From positions 1-53,840 of the forward strand of contig JAFULQ010000019.1 of NCBI GenBank assembly GCA_017473265.1: DNA of 53,840 nt, read 5' to 3'. The stretch is from Erysipelotrichaceae bacterium (GTDB taxonomy: Bacteria > Bacillota_I > Bacilli_A > Erysipelotrichales > Erysipelotrichaceae). Shown in pieces: positions 1-8,610 of the stretch. Below the pieces are notes generated by a model. It did not search any database. It saw only the letters and a program-made list of their open reading frames with translations, and was not told the DNA's origin. Both the position numbers and the translations under genes were made by a program. Every line of letters starts with the position of its first letter. Positions within the stretch are counted from its first letter, which is position 1.

Positions 1-510
1 CTTATACGATTCTTTCTTTTGTTTAACTTCTTGTACTAAAGCTGCTTTACTCAATGAAATATCATAGGTAGAAACCATATCTTCTAATGTTGTGTTAGTT
101 TGTACATCTTGAGATACAATCGCTCCTGAAATTTGATATGTAGATAATAATGATGAGATTTCATCACTCAATTCTTTTTCTAAACGTTCTTTATGAGTAA
201 TATCATCATGAGTAATCGATAATAATACTGTATTTTGTTTATCGTTTAAATACCCTTCTTTTACCATAGAACCAACAATCGCGTGCATTGCGACATCTAC
301 ATTCGTTCCCTCTAAATCCATATCACCAACGACTTTTTGAGCATCTGTATTAGAAGCAATCACTTGTACAACATCATCTTGTTGATTCAGTTGTAATTGA
401 ATGCTTGGATTGACATCCATGGTTACTACAGATACATATTCTTTTCTTGTGGTTTGTGCACATCCTACCAATGACGATGCGACCAATGCTGTTAATAATA
501 ATTTTTTCAT
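1..510 (-). CDS. Lipoprotein with RsgI/SEAL-like domain (3' end cut by window)
   Basis: The frame is open for 170 codons from an ATG at 510 to the window edge, so the C-terminus is missing. An AAGGAGG site lies upstream (rc of about 521-527). The protein begins with a short lipoprotein signal whose lipobox reads LVGC, giving a mature N-terminal Cys at about residue 17. Residues 27-100 match the extracellular middle region of RsgI-family anti-sigma factors: a beta strand with DVNPS, then an asparagine-rich turn, a helix ending in KEGYLND, and a strand NTVLLSIT. In RsgI this region follows a transmembrane helix and a cytoplasmic anti-sigma domain; here it follows a lipid anchor. Role unknown; cell-surface sensing or assembly is inference. 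Family assignment is fairly sure, function is not. Confidence 0.7.
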   Translation of the reverse strand, partial: MKKLLLTALVASSLVGCAQTTRKEYVSVVTMDVNPSIQLQLNQQDDVVQVIASNTDAQKVVGDMDLEGTNVDVAMHAIVGSMVKEGYLNDKQNTVLLSITHDDITHKERLEKELSDEISSLLSTYQISGAIVSQDVQTNTTLEDMVSTYDISLSKAALVQEVKQKKESYK

Positions 511-591
511 ATTCTAAATCCTCCTTTGATTTCTTTCACTTAATAAATGCACAAAGTCTCTATTTTATTGCATAAAAAATAATTTTTTTTG

Positions 592-600
592 TGCTAATAT
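592..600 (+). promoter_or_regulatory. Possible extended -10 promoter for the M24 peptidase gene
   Basis: TGCTAATAT is an extended -10 element 20 bases before the start codon. No good -35 is seen at the right distance (TTGCAT at 568-573 is 21 bases away), so this is tentative. Confidence 0.3.
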
Positions 601-620
601 GAATATATGAGGTGAAATAT

Positions 621-1733
621 ATGTTAAATCATAGTTTAATAGAAAAAATCGCAAAACAATTACAACAAGATGATGTAGCTGCACTATTAGTAGCCCCAAG
701 TCATGATCTTATGTTTTTAGTCAACCACAAACCTTATTTGTGTGAACGATTCCAAGCATTTGTTATTACTGCTAGTAAAGAAGTTTTCTATATTTGTAAT
801 CAATTAACCGAATTAGAAGCACAAGGCTTTATGGAAAATCATCCTGTATATGCATGGAAAGATAGTGATGGATTTGTTGAAGTGACAAGAACTGCTTTTG
901 AAAAATACAACCTTTTAGGTAAACGCATTGCGGTAAATGGGGCTGTTCGTGCCTTTAATTTAGTGAAATTAATGGACGCAATGGAATTTACACCAACCAA
1001 TGGTAAAGATTATTTAGAATTAACACGTATTATCAAAACAAGTGAAGAGTTAGACAATTTGCGTAAATCCAGTGCAATTGTGGATAAAGTGTTTGAAGAT
1101 TTAATTCATTTTATTAAGCCAGGTATGACTGAGGGTGATGTAAACAATGAAATCATTCGTTTGTGTGCATTATATGGTGGAGAAGATTGCCATGGTGGTA
1201 TTGTAGCTGTGGATGCCAATGCCGCAAATCCACATTACTTTGGTACTAGTGGAGTGATTGGAGAACATGCAGTTGTTGAAATGGATTTTGGTTGTACATA
1301 CAAAGGTATGTATAGTGATATTACACGTACGGTTATTGTAGGAGAAGCTACAGAACGAGAAAAAGAAATCTACAACCTAGTTTTACAAGCCAATTTAGCA
1401 GGAGAAGCCGCAGCTAAAAAAGGTGCATGGATTCCAGATGTTGATTTAGCTGCACGAAAAGTAATTGAAGATGCTGGTTATGGCAATGAATTTAATCATC
1501 GTCTAGGACATGGAATTGGCTATGCAGGACATGAAGCACCATATATTCATGGAGATTATAAAATGCATTTAGATTGTGGCATGGCCTTTACTGTAGAACC
1601 AGGTATTTATATTCCAAATGAAATTGGTATCCGCATTGAAGATGTAGTAATTATTAATGAACACGGAGAAACAGAAATTCTTAACAAATGCACAAAAGAA
1701 TTAATCGAAATTAAAAGTACTAGCAAACGCTAG
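621..1733 (+). CDS. M24-family Xaa-Pro aminopeptidase
   Basis: Cytoplasmic metallopeptidase of the creatinase/prolidase fold, expected to cut an N-terminal residue from peptides with proline in second position. It is 370 aa, normal for the family. An N-terminal creatinase-like domain (about 1-130) precedes the pita-bread domain. All five metal ligands are visible: Asp222 (MDFG), Asp233 (SDITRT), His297 (RLGHGIGYAGHE), Glu326 (FTVEPG) and Glu340 (RIEDVV). The start is ATG 621, because GAGGTG at 609-614 is the ribosome site; the in-frame GTG at 612 is part of that site. It is a single-gene unit, converging on and overlapping the MATE gene by 14 bp. Exact dipeptide preference (PepP or PepQ type) cannot be read from sequence. 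Confidence 0.88.
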   Translation: MLNHSLIEKIAKQLQQDDVAALLVAPSHDLMFLVNHKPYLCERFQAFVITASKEVFYICNQLTELEAQGFMENHPVYAWKDSDGFVEVTRTAFEKYNLLGKRIAVNGAVRAFNLVKLMDAMEFTPTNGKDYLELTRIIKTSEELDNLRKSSAIVDKVFEDLIHFIKPGMTEGDVNNEIIRLCALYGGEDCHGGIVAVDANAANPHYFGTSGVIGEHAVVEMDFGCTYKGMYSDITRTVIVGEATEREKEIYNLVLQANLAGEAAAKKGAWIPDVDLAARKVIEDAGYGNEFNHRLGHGIGYAGHEAPYIHGDYKMHLDCGMAFTVEPGIYIPNEIGIRIEDVVIINEHGETEILNKCTKELIEIKSTSKR

Positions 1734-1739
1734 TACTTT
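1714..1739. terminator. Bidirectional terminator containing both stop codons
   Basis: Perfect 11-bp stem (1714-1724 and 1729-1739) with a 4-base loop AAAC. The TAG of the M24 gene (1731-1733) and the TAG of the opposing MATE gene (1720-1722) both lie within the stem arms. T-rich DNA follows on each strand. Confidence 0.75.
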
Positions 1740-3087
1740 CTTTCATTAATTTCTTATAACAATATACCCATAAGATTCCCAAGATAATACTTGTGATTGT
1801 CCAACTTACAGGGAAACACATATAAATTGCTTCCAATGTACGATGTGTTAAGAAATAAGTTCCCAACCATAAGAAACGAATTCCACAAATACCAACAATC
1901 ATCACAATTGTCGGGAATGTTGAATGCCCCATACCACGCATTGAACAAATAAAGATATCCAAAATACCATTCAAAACTAATGGTAAGGCTACCCAAGTCA
2001 AACGAATCATACCAACTTCAATTACTAATGGTTCATTTGTATACAATCCCAAGAAGAAATCGCCAAAATACCACACACCAAAACCTAATGTTAAACTTCC
2101 AATACAACTTAACAACATCGTAATGTACATAATACTTTTCACACGACCATAGTTTTTAGCACCTACATTTTGTCCAGTAAAGGTAATTGCCGCTTGAGAG
2201 AAAGCCATCATCCCAATATAAACAAATCCCTCAACACTATTGCCAGCACTATTACCCGCCACAATTGTACTAGAATCAAAGGAATTAATACTTGATTGAA
2301 TGACTACATTACTCAAAGAGAACACCATCCCTTGAATACCAGCAGGAACACCAATACGAATAATTTCCCATGCAATATGTGTATCAATACCCAATTTCTT
2401 TAAATCAAGATGCGTTACATCCTGATCACGCATCAAACGAGCACAAGTTAATCCTGCTGCCACCGCTTGAGAAATCACTGTCGCAATCGCAACACCAGCC
2501 ACACTAATATGCAAAACTACAACAAAGAAAACATTTAATGCAACATTCAAAGCACCACTAATTGCTAAATAGTACATAGGACGCTTCGTATCACCTTTAG
2601 AACGTAAAATTGAACTTCCAAAATTATACACAAACATAAATATGCATCCAACAAAATATAAACGCATATACAATGTACTTAAATCAATAATATCACTAGG
2701 CGTTGCCATCATATGTAACATTGGTTTCGCCAAAAAGAAACCAACAAACGCCATCAAAATTCCACCAACCGTAGCCATTGTAATAGACGTATGAACTGCC
2801 TTTTGCACACCTTCTTCATCCTGTTTACCAAGCAAAGTCGCAATCACAACATTACTACCAGCACTCAAACCATTAAACAATGAAACCAATAAGAAACACA
2901 AAGAACCCGTTGCACCAACAGCAGCTAAAGCCAATTCCCCAGCAAACTTACCTACAATAATAGTATCCGCCGCACTAAACATCATTTGAAGCATAGACGC
3001 CAACATCATAGGTACTGCAAATTCAATTATATTTTTAAGTAATGGACCATGAACCATATCCATCCGCAAAGACTTCTTATCACTCAT
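1720..3087 (-). CDS. MATE-family multidrug/cation antiporter
   Basis: Inner-membrane exporter of about 455 aa with twelve predicted membrane segments in two MatE repeats. The N-terminal repeat starts FAVPMMLASMLQMMFSAADT, then GKFAG, and a QAAITFTGQNVGAKNYGR motif opens the second half; these are typical of NorM/DinF-type efflux proteins. The start is ATG 3087 or 3090: AGAAGG sits 8 or 5 bases upstream, and the TTG at 3093 is too close. It is transcribed alone and converges with the M24 peptidase gene. Substrate cannot be predicted. It is one of four MATE genes in this window. Confidence 0.88.
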   Translation of the reverse strand: MSDKKSLRMDMVHGPLLKNIIEFAVPMMLASMLQMMFSAADTIIVGKFAGELALAAVGATGSLCFLLVSLFNGLSAGSNVVIATLLGKQDEEGVQKAVHTSITMATVGGILMAFVGFFLAKPMLHMMATPSDIIDLSTLYMRLYFVGCIFMFVYNFGSSILRSKGDTKRPMYYLAISGALNVALNVFFVVVLHISVAGVAIATVISQAVAAGLTCARLMRDQDVTHLDLKKLGIDTHIAWEIIRIGVPAGIQGMVFSLSNVVIQSSINSFDSSTIVAGNSAGNSVEGFVYIGMMAFSQAAITFTGQNVGAKNYGRVKSIMYITMLLSCIGSLTLGFGVWYFGDFFLGLYTNEPLVIEVGMIRLTWVALPLVLNGILDIFICSMRGMGHSTFPTIVMIVGICGIRFLWLGTYFLTHRTLEAIYMCFPVSWTITSIILGILWVYCYKKLMKESTSVC

Positions 3088-3164
3088 CATCAAAACCTTC
3101 TTTCATACTTGTTATACATGATACCACAAAAGCAAAAGTTAATCATTATAATCTTAATTTTAGA

Positions 3165-3192
3165 TGGATTAACTAAACAAATCACGTATAAT
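3165..3192 (+). promoter_or_regulatory. Probable promoter of the PHP phosphatase gene
   Basis: A consensus TATAAT lies at 3187-3192, 28 bases before the start codon, with a weak TGGATT 16 bases upstream (3165-3170). The -10 is convincing, the -35 is not. Confidence 0.4.
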
Positions 3193-3219
3193 ATGTATAG
3201 TATATGAAGGAGAACGATT

Positions 3220-3996
3220 ATGCGAAAAATAGATTATCATTTGCACACATACTTTTCTGCAGATAGCCAAGCCAATCCAGAACAACATATTCTTAAAGCC
3301 ATAGAACAACAACTAGAAGAAATTTGTTTTACCGATCATAATGACTTTATAGATGGATGGCGCTTACAAGACATCGATTCCTATTTAAAAGAACTATTTG
3401 CATTAAAAGAAAAATATAAAGACCAAATCAAAGTAAAAGTCGGAATTGAAATTGGTATCGACATGTTAGCGCAAGAACAATCAAACAACTACGCTAAACA
3501 ATATCCATTCGATTTTGTCATTGGTTCTATACACACTATTGATTTACAAGACATCACACAACCAAGTTATTTTGAAAATATGACGAAAGATGAAGCACAT
3601 GCTAGATATTTTCAAGCCATGAAAGATTGTGTAACATACATCGATAATTTTGATGTTTTAGGACATTTAGATTATGCAAGAAGATATGGTCCATACGAAG
3701 ATAAAACCATTAACTACGAAATACATCAACCAATCATTGATGAAATCTTCAAGATTTTAATTTCCAAAGGAAAAGGAATCGAAGTTAACCTATCAGGTAT
3801 TCGCCAATTTGGCCAAAGCTTACCAGGATACAACCAATTAAAACGTTACTACGATTTAGGCGGTCGAATTATCACCATCGGTACCGATTCACACGATAGT
3901 CAATATGTAGGAATGCATGTTGACAAAGCCATTGAAATGTTAACAGAAATTGGTTTTGAAGATATCACAACTTTTACACAACGTCAAAAAGACTAA
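3220..3996 (+). CDS. PHP-domain phosphatase, histidinol-phosphatase (HisK/HisJ) type
   Basis: Cytoplasmic metal-dependent phosphoesterase of 258 aa. In histidine biosynthesis this family removes phosphate from histidinol phosphate. PHP motifs in order: YHLHTYFSAD (residues 6-15), FTDHND (about 39-44), the metal-binding Glu in GIEIG (about 75), GSIHT, GHLDYARR and GTDSHD near the C-terminus. GAAGGAG at 3206-3212 sits 7 bases before ATG. No other his genes are nearby, so a histidinol-phosphate substrate is a family-based guess; other sugar phosphates are possible. Confidence 0.8.
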   Translation: MRKIDYHLHTYFSADSQANPEQHILKAIEQQLEEICFTDHNDFIDGWRLQDIDSYLKELFALKEKYKDQIKVKVGIEIGIDMLAQEQSNNYAKQYPFDFVIGSIHTIDLQDITQPSYFENMTKDEAHARYFQAMKDCVTYIDNFDVLGHLDYARRYGPYEDKTINYEIHQPIIDEIFKILISKGKGIEVNLSGIRQFGQSLPGYNQLKRYYDLGGRIITIGTDSHDSQYVGMHVDKAIEMLTEIGFEDITTFTQRQKD

Positions 3997-4020
3997 AAGG
4001 AACTTTACAGTTCCTTTTTT
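3995..4020. terminator. Bidirectional terminator between PHP gene and butyrate kinase
   Basis: Nine-bp stem AAAAGGAAC/GTTCCTTTT (3995-4003, 4010-4018) with a 6-base loop, followed by a T-run on the + strand. It overlaps the last bases of both converging genes. Confidence 0.75.
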
Positions 4021-5119
4021 AATCCTTAAATCCATCCCACACAGGTTTCCCCGTATATTCTTTTACTTCTTCTTCATGTAATAAAACTCTAAGTGCATTA
4101 ATCGCAAGAGCTTCTTGTTCATATTCTCCAGGATATACACTAATCGGTGCAATCCAGCCACAACGTTCATAAATTTGATGATATACATCTTGGAAGCGCA
4201 TTAGACCACCCGTTAATAAAATACCATCCACTTTACCATGTAAAACCGTAGCCATACTACCAATACTCTTACACACTTGATAAATCATCGCATTCCATAC
4301 ACGAACCGCTTTTGGATCTCTTTGTTCAACCAATTTATGAATTTCTGTAGAATTACTCGTACCAAAATAATTCGATAATCCACCAGTACAACTACATAAG
4401 TTCATCATTTCTTCTTTCGGTTTATCCCACAAATAACGAACCACATCTGTAATAGCCATACTCCCCATACGTGTTGGAGTAAATGGTCCATCTCCTCCTC
4501 CACCATCATTACCATCAATCATTTTACCCTTTTCATGAGCGGTAATTGTAATACCACCATCAATATGACAAACAATTAAGTTTAAATCTTCATATTTCTT
4601 ATGCATAGCATGTGCATGCTTTCTCGCTACTGTTTTTAAATTCAATGCATGACAAATCGCTCTACGATAAATACCATCAATACCCGTTACTCTAGCCAAA
4701 TCTGAATATTCATCCACAACTGTAGGATCACTCATAAACATTCTTCCACCATAAGTATCATGAATACGCTTAGCCATTTGTACACCCAACATTGATGAGT
4801 GATACAAACCGCCTTTAGAATCTCTTGTATCTTGAATCAATTGATTGGTAATTTCATACGTACCACCACTAACAGAATAACTAGGACCACCACGAGCCGC
4901 AATTGCATCTATATCATGTAAATCAATTTGATTGTCTAGAATAAATTTATCAACTACTTCCATACGATAATCCAATTGATCATTAATTGTAGCAAATGTT
5001 TTTAAAACACTTGAATCATGAAAAACATCAGTTGTAAATTGATGTTCTTCATTCATAAATAATGACAATTTGGTAGAAGTAGAACCAGGATTTATTACTA
5101 ATATTTTGTACTGTTTCAT
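4019..5119 (-). CDS. buk: Butyrate kinase
   Basis: Acetokinase-family enzyme that interconverts butyryl phosphate plus ADP with butyrate plus ATP, the ATP-forming end of butyrate fermentation; some members act on branched-chain acids. At 366 aa it is near the usual 355-360. Visible motifs: INPGSTSTKLS near the N-terminus, the HIDGGITI strand around residue 185, a glycine-rich NDGGGGDGPF loop, and a C-terminal LTGGL. The start is the ATG at 5119 with AAGGGGA upstream, not the longer open frame reaching 5179. The usual partner phosphotransbutyrylase (ptb) is not next to it, which is odd for buk. Confidence 0.88.
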   Translation of the reverse strand: MKQYKILVINPGSTSTKLSLFMNEEHQFTTDVFHDSSVLKTFATINDQLDYRMEVVDKFILDNQIDLHDIDAIAARGGPSYSVSGGTYEITNQLIQDTRDSKGGLYHSSMLGVQMAKRIHDTYGGRMFMSDPTVVDEYSDLARVTGIDGIYRRAICHALNLKTVARKHAHAMHKKYEDLNLIVCHIDGGITITAHEKGKMIDGNDGGGGDGPFTPTRMGSMAITDVVRYLWDKPKEEMMNLCSCTGGLSNYFGTSNSTEIHKLVEQRDPKAVRVWNAMIYQVCKSIGSMATVLHGKVDGILLTGGLMRFQDVYHQIYERCGWIAPISVYPGEYEQEALAINALRVLLHEEEVKEYTGKPVWDGFKD

Positions 5120-5147
5120 AACTATCCCCTTCGTATTCATTACTATA

Positions 5148-5176
5148 ATCATACGATTTTCAAATTGTTTTGACAA
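5148..5176 (-). promoter_or_regulatory. Promoter of buk
   Basis: On the minus strand TTGTCA (5176-5171), 17-base spacer, TATGAT (5153-5148). The transcript would begin near 5141, about 22 bases before the ATG. Confidence 0.6.
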
Positions 5177-5180
5177 CAAA

Positions 5181-5205
5181 GAAAAAGAAATGCAAATTGC
5201 ATTTC
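5181..5205 (-). terminator. Terminator of the AIM24-family gene
   Basis: Eight-bp stem GAAATGCA/TGCATTTC (5187-5194, 5198-5205) with a 3-base loop, followed on the minus strand by TTTTTC. It overlaps the stop codon. Confidence 0.65.
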
Positions 5206-6002
5206 TATTTAACTGTAGGATTTGGTAATGTATAGAAATTTTTATTATTAACAGGCGCCATTAAAACTTTACCTGTCCCACGATAAACATTTACTAACCC
5301 TTCTCCACTTGCGGCTGAGCCCAATAATGTTTTTCCTGAACGTTCTACAGTAAATTCCAATGAACCACTCCAAGCAATAACCATACTGCCATCCACTTTT
5401 AATGTATCATTCTTTAATTCAATTTCAATCAATTCTTCCTTTGGACAAACTGATTCAATCGCAACAATACCATTACCTCTTAAACCAAGATTAAATAATC
5501 CTTCATTTCCTAATACTGCAGAAGAAATATTTGAACGCATAACCGCTTTATGTTCTAATGTAGATTCACAAGCTAAGAATAAACCATCTTCTAGCATTAA
5601 GAATCCACCCCAATCAGCAACATCCAATAATAATAAATACTTATAAGATGGTTCTAATACTAAAAGACCATCACCAGTATATTCTGGTTTAATAGCACTT
5701 TCACCTGTAACAGAACCACGAACCGCTTTTTTAAAGAAATCACCAGCACCCTTTAATCCAGTATTTGCTTGAACATTACCCAACATCCATTGCATTGCCC
5801 CAGCTTGAAGTGTTACATTTCCATATTTAAGATCACATACAACCTGACGTTTTTTAATATTCATTTGATTAGAAAAATATGCAACTTGAGCAGTTTCTGG
5901 AAGAACACTCAAATCACGTTGATATTCAATTACTTTAAATCCCTTTAAACTTTCCAACACTTTTACATCATCATTATCTAAAAAGTTTTTGATTGTATAC
6001 AT
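5205..6002 (-). CDS. AIM24/DUF124 (TIGR00266-type) beta-barrel protein
   Basis: A 265-aa protein of the AIM24 family, named after a yeast mitochondrial protein but widespread in bacteria with no settled function. The fold is a trimeric beta-prism. The glycine-rich repeats are visible: LQAGAMQWMLG (about 66-76), then GDFFKKAVRGSVTGES, GDGLLVLEPS, GNEGLFNLGLRGNGIVA and SGEGLVNVYRGTGKVLMAPV. No signal peptide or membrane segment, so it is cytoplasmic. Start ATG 6002 with AAGGAGG 8 bases upstream. It stands alone between its own promoter and terminator. Confidence 0.82.
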   Translation of the reverse strand: MYTIKNFLDNDDVKVLESLKGFKVIEYQRDLSVLPETAQVAYFSNQMNIKKRQVVCDLKYGNVTLQAGAMQWMLGNVQANTGLKGAGDFFKKAVRGSVTGESAIKPEYTGDGLLVLEPSYKYLLLLDVADWGGFLMLEDGLFLACESTLEHKAVMRSNISSAVLGNEGLFNLGLRGNGIVAIESVCPKEELIEIELKNDTLKVDGSMVIAWSGSLEFTVERSGKTLLGSAASGEGLVNVYRGTGKVLMAPVNNKNFYTLPNPTVK

Positions 6003-6031
6003 ATAGTAGCCTCCTTGTTCTAGTTAGTTTG

Positions 6032-6040
6032 ATTATATCA
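6032..6040 (-). promoter_or_regulatory. Extended -10 promoter of the AIM24-family gene
   Basis: TGATATAAT on the minus strand, 30 bases before the start codon. A TTTACA lies further upstream but about 20 bases away, so the extended -10 is probably the main element. Confidence 0.45.
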
Positions 6041-6080
6041 TGTACATATTTATACTTTGTAAAATTTACCTAAAATAAAT

Positions 6081-7136
6081 TTAGAAATTTCGAATCTCTT
6101 TCACTTTATCTTCATCTAATCGCCTGATTAGTTCTACCATTAAACGAATCGTATTTACATAGTCATCATAGTGAATCATACTTGTTGGTGTATGTGCATA
6201 ACGAGATGGTACATTCACCAATAATACAGGCATACCACTACGAACATGTTGGAATTCAGACGCATCTGTTCCACCATGTTTCATAATAGAAACTTGATAC
6301 GGAATCTTACATTCTTCCGCAACTTGTACTGCAAATTTTAATAACTTACGATTACTAATGGTATGAGAATCCATTACACATAGTTCTGGGCCTTTGCCTA
6401 ATGCAATCCCTTCTTTTGCTTGACCATGCATATCATCCGCAATTCCTACATCAATAGAAAAGCCAATATCCGCATTCGCTAAATATCCCAAGGTTTTTGC
6501 ACCACGTGTACCTACTTCTTCTTGTGTTGTACCACCACCAATAAAAATATTAGGGTGTTCTATTTGTTTTAATTCTTCCATAATACGATAAGAAACTGCA
6601 CAACCAATACGATTATCCCAAGCCTTATTGACTAAGTATTTCTTATCCTTTCCTAATTGTTGGAAATTAGCTTTTGGAACAATAAAGTCTCCGATTTGAA
6701 TACCTAAAGCTTTTACTTCATCTTTACTTGTACATCCTACATCCATTACCAATTGATCCATTTCTGGATATTTATCAGTAAACATACCTGGACCTAAAGC
6801 ACAAAGCGCATCTACTTCACCAGTATCTGTTAAGATTGTAAAATGTTGAGACAATACTCCAGACACAAAGAAATAACCACATCTAGAAAATTTAATATAA
6901 CCATCATCTGTGATTGCTCTAACCATAAAACCTACTTCATCCATATGACCAACTGCCATAATACGTGGTCCTTGATTACCAAGTGTTGCCATTAAAGAAC
7001 CCATACCGTCGGTTTCAATTGTATCCGCAACATCTACATACTTTTCCTTTAAATAGGTACGAACCACATCCTCGTTTCCACTAGTACCTTGTAAATCCGT
7101 AATTTCTTTTAAAAATTGTAGTTCTTTTTGATCCAT
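6081..7136 (-). CDS. M42-family aminopeptidase (glutamyl aminopeptidase/FrvX type)
   Basis: Cytoplasmic dodecameric metallo-aminopeptidase of 351 aa, typical for the family; often misnamed endoglucanase. Di-metal ligands are seen in order: His64 in GHMDEVG, Asp in NKAWDNR, the catalytic Glu pair in QEEVGTRG, Asp in SIDVGIADD, and the last His in NVPSRYAHTP. GGAGG sits before ATG 7136. The upstream MATE gene ends only 16 bases away on the same strand, so they are probably cotranscribed; the biological link is unknown. Confidence 0.87.
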   Translation of the reverse strand: MDQKELQFLKEITDLQGTSGNEDVVRTYLKEKYVDVADTIETDGMGSLMATLGNQGPRIMAVGHMDEVGFMVRAITDDGYIKFSRCGYFFVSGVLSQHFTILTDTGEVDALCALGPGMFTDKYPEMDQLVMDVGCTSKDEVKALGIQIGDFIVPKANFQQLGKDKKYLVNKAWDNRIGCAVSYRIMEELKQIEHPNIFIGGGTTQEEVGTRGAKTLGYLANADIGFSIDVGIADDMHGQAKEGIALGKGPELCVMDSHTISNRKLLKFAVQVAEECKIPYQVSIMKHGGTDASEFQHVRSGMPVLLVNVPSRYAHTPTSMIHYDDYVNTIRLMVELIRRLDEDKVKEIRNF

Positions 7137-7152
7137 AAAACATCCTCCAAAT

Positions 7153-8547
7153 CTATACTTGAATCTTCATCCATTCCGCTTGATTAAAACGATATTTACT
7201 TGTTAATAAACGCGTAATTTGATCTAAATAAATCGATAACCACGCACCAACTAAGCCCAAACCAACTCCATATGCCAATACATACGTTCCAATTGGACGA
7301 ATAAAGGTAATCGTAATTAGGGATATGAATGCCACAAACTTCGCATCTCCTGCACCTCTTAAACAGCCCATAGTAATGACTTGGTTTACTTGGAATTGAA
7401 TAACTAAAGCTAGCATCAAAAGGATTGTTTCTCCTTTTTCAATAACTAAAATATCTTTAGAGAACAAATACATAATTTCCGTATTAAACAATGCAATACC
7501 AATTCCCATGATAATCGACATCAACAATCCAATTCTTTGTAAAACTTTACCATAAATGATAGCTAAATCACTTCTTTTAGCACCTAAACTTTGTCCAACT
7601 AATGTCGAACTAGCAATCGATAAGCCATCTCCCAAACCAAAACTAATGGTCATCACATTCATACAAATTAAGTGAGTCGCATAATCGATAGTTCCCAAAT
7701 TTGCGACTGCTCTTGAATACGTAAAGAAACCAATACGCAAGAAAATTTGTTCTACTAAACTTGGAATAGAAATTTTAAAAATCGCCTGCAATGTATCAGC
7801 ATCCAATTTCCAATCATCTTTTAAATGAATGTGTAAATATCCATTATTTCTTAATAACGTAATTAACGCTAATAAAAAGGCTACAATATTTCCAATCATC
7901 GTCGCTATAGCTGCTCCAGCAACTTCTAATCTAGGAAAAAAGAATAAACCATTGATTAATAAAGCATTCATTATGACATTCACAAAATTGGCACTTAAAT
8001 TACATACCATCGAAATTTTCGTTTTACCTGCACCTCTTTGTGCTGCAGTCATCGTCAAAGACATCAATTGGAAAAAAGTACCAATCATAATATAGCGAAA
8101 ATACACCACAGAAATCGATAAATAATCAACACTAGCCCCTGCAAACATTAACATTGGTTCTGCGAAAACAAAGCCAATAGTTGATAGTAACAATGACAAT
8201 AAAAATGACAGTAACAATGCATTACGCAATGTCTTATTGGCATCCTCTTGTCTACCTTCACCTTTTCTTCTAGCCACAACAACATTTACACCAGTATTTA
8301 AACCTAATAAAGTAGCCATAATGATAAACTTTGGTTGTGTACAAATACCTACTGCCGCAATTGCATTGGTTCCAAGTCCTCCAACCATCATAGTATCAAT
8401 CGCACCAATTAAAGCCACTAAAATCGTTTCTAAAGCACTTGGCCATGCAATTTGGAACGCTCTTTTATAGACTTCACCATTTGTAGGAAGTGGGCCTAAT
8501 ATCTTTTCATTACTAATCATCTTTTGACAATCCAAATACGCAATCAC
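7153..8547 (-). CDS. MATE-family exporter
   Basis: Integral membrane protein of 464 aa with about twelve membrane segments and two MatE repeats. Motifs include IAWPSALETILVALIGAIDT near residue 33 and TLVGQSLGAKRSDLA at the start of the second half. Start is GTG 8547, since GAGGTGA lies just upstream; the ATG ten codons later has no ribosome site. It is followed after 16 bases by the M42 aminopeptidase gene. Substrate unknown. Confidence 0.87.
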   Translation of the reverse strand: MIAYLDCQKMISNEKILGPLPTNGEVYKRAFQIAWPSALETILVALIGAIDTMMVGGLGTNAIAAVGICTQPKFIIMATLLGLNTGVNVVVARRKGEGRQEDANKTLRNALLLSFLLSLLLSTIGFVFAEPMLMFAGASVDYLSISVVYFRYIMIGTFFQLMSLTMTAAQRGAGKTKISMVCNLSANFVNVIMNALLINGLFFFPRLEVAGAAIATMIGNIVAFLLALITLLRNNGYLHIHLKDDWKLDADTLQAIFKISIPSLVEQIFLRIGFFTYSRAVANLGTIDYATHLICMNVMTISFGLGDGLSIASSTLVGQSLGAKRSDLAIIYGKVLQRIGLLMSIIMGIGIALFNTEIMYLFSKDILVIEKGETILLMLALVIQFQVNQVITMGCLRGAGDAKFVAFISLITITFIRPIGTYVLAYGVGLGLVGAWLSIYLDQITRLLTSKYRFNQAEWMKIQV

Positions 8548-8570
8548 ACTCTCACCTCATGCTTTCATAT

Positions 8571-8606
8571 AAAGATAGTATATTTACCTAAGCAAATATA
8601 CTATGT
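8571..8606 (-). terminator. Terminator of the rubrerythrin-VIT1 gene
   Basis: Eleven-bp AT-rich stem ATAGTATATTT/AAATATACTAT (8575-8585, 8594-8604) with an 8-base loop; CTTTATATG follows on the minus strand, a modest T-tract. Confidence 0.5.
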
Positions 8607-8610
8607 TTTC

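Noticed and set aside
612-620. In-frame GTG start of the M24 peptidase
   Set aside because: The GTG is part of the GAGGTG ribosome site for the ATG at 621.
5120-5179. N-terminal extension of butyrate kinase
   Set aside because: The family starts at the MKQYKILVINPGS segment, which has its own ribosome site at ATG 5119; the extension covers the promoter.
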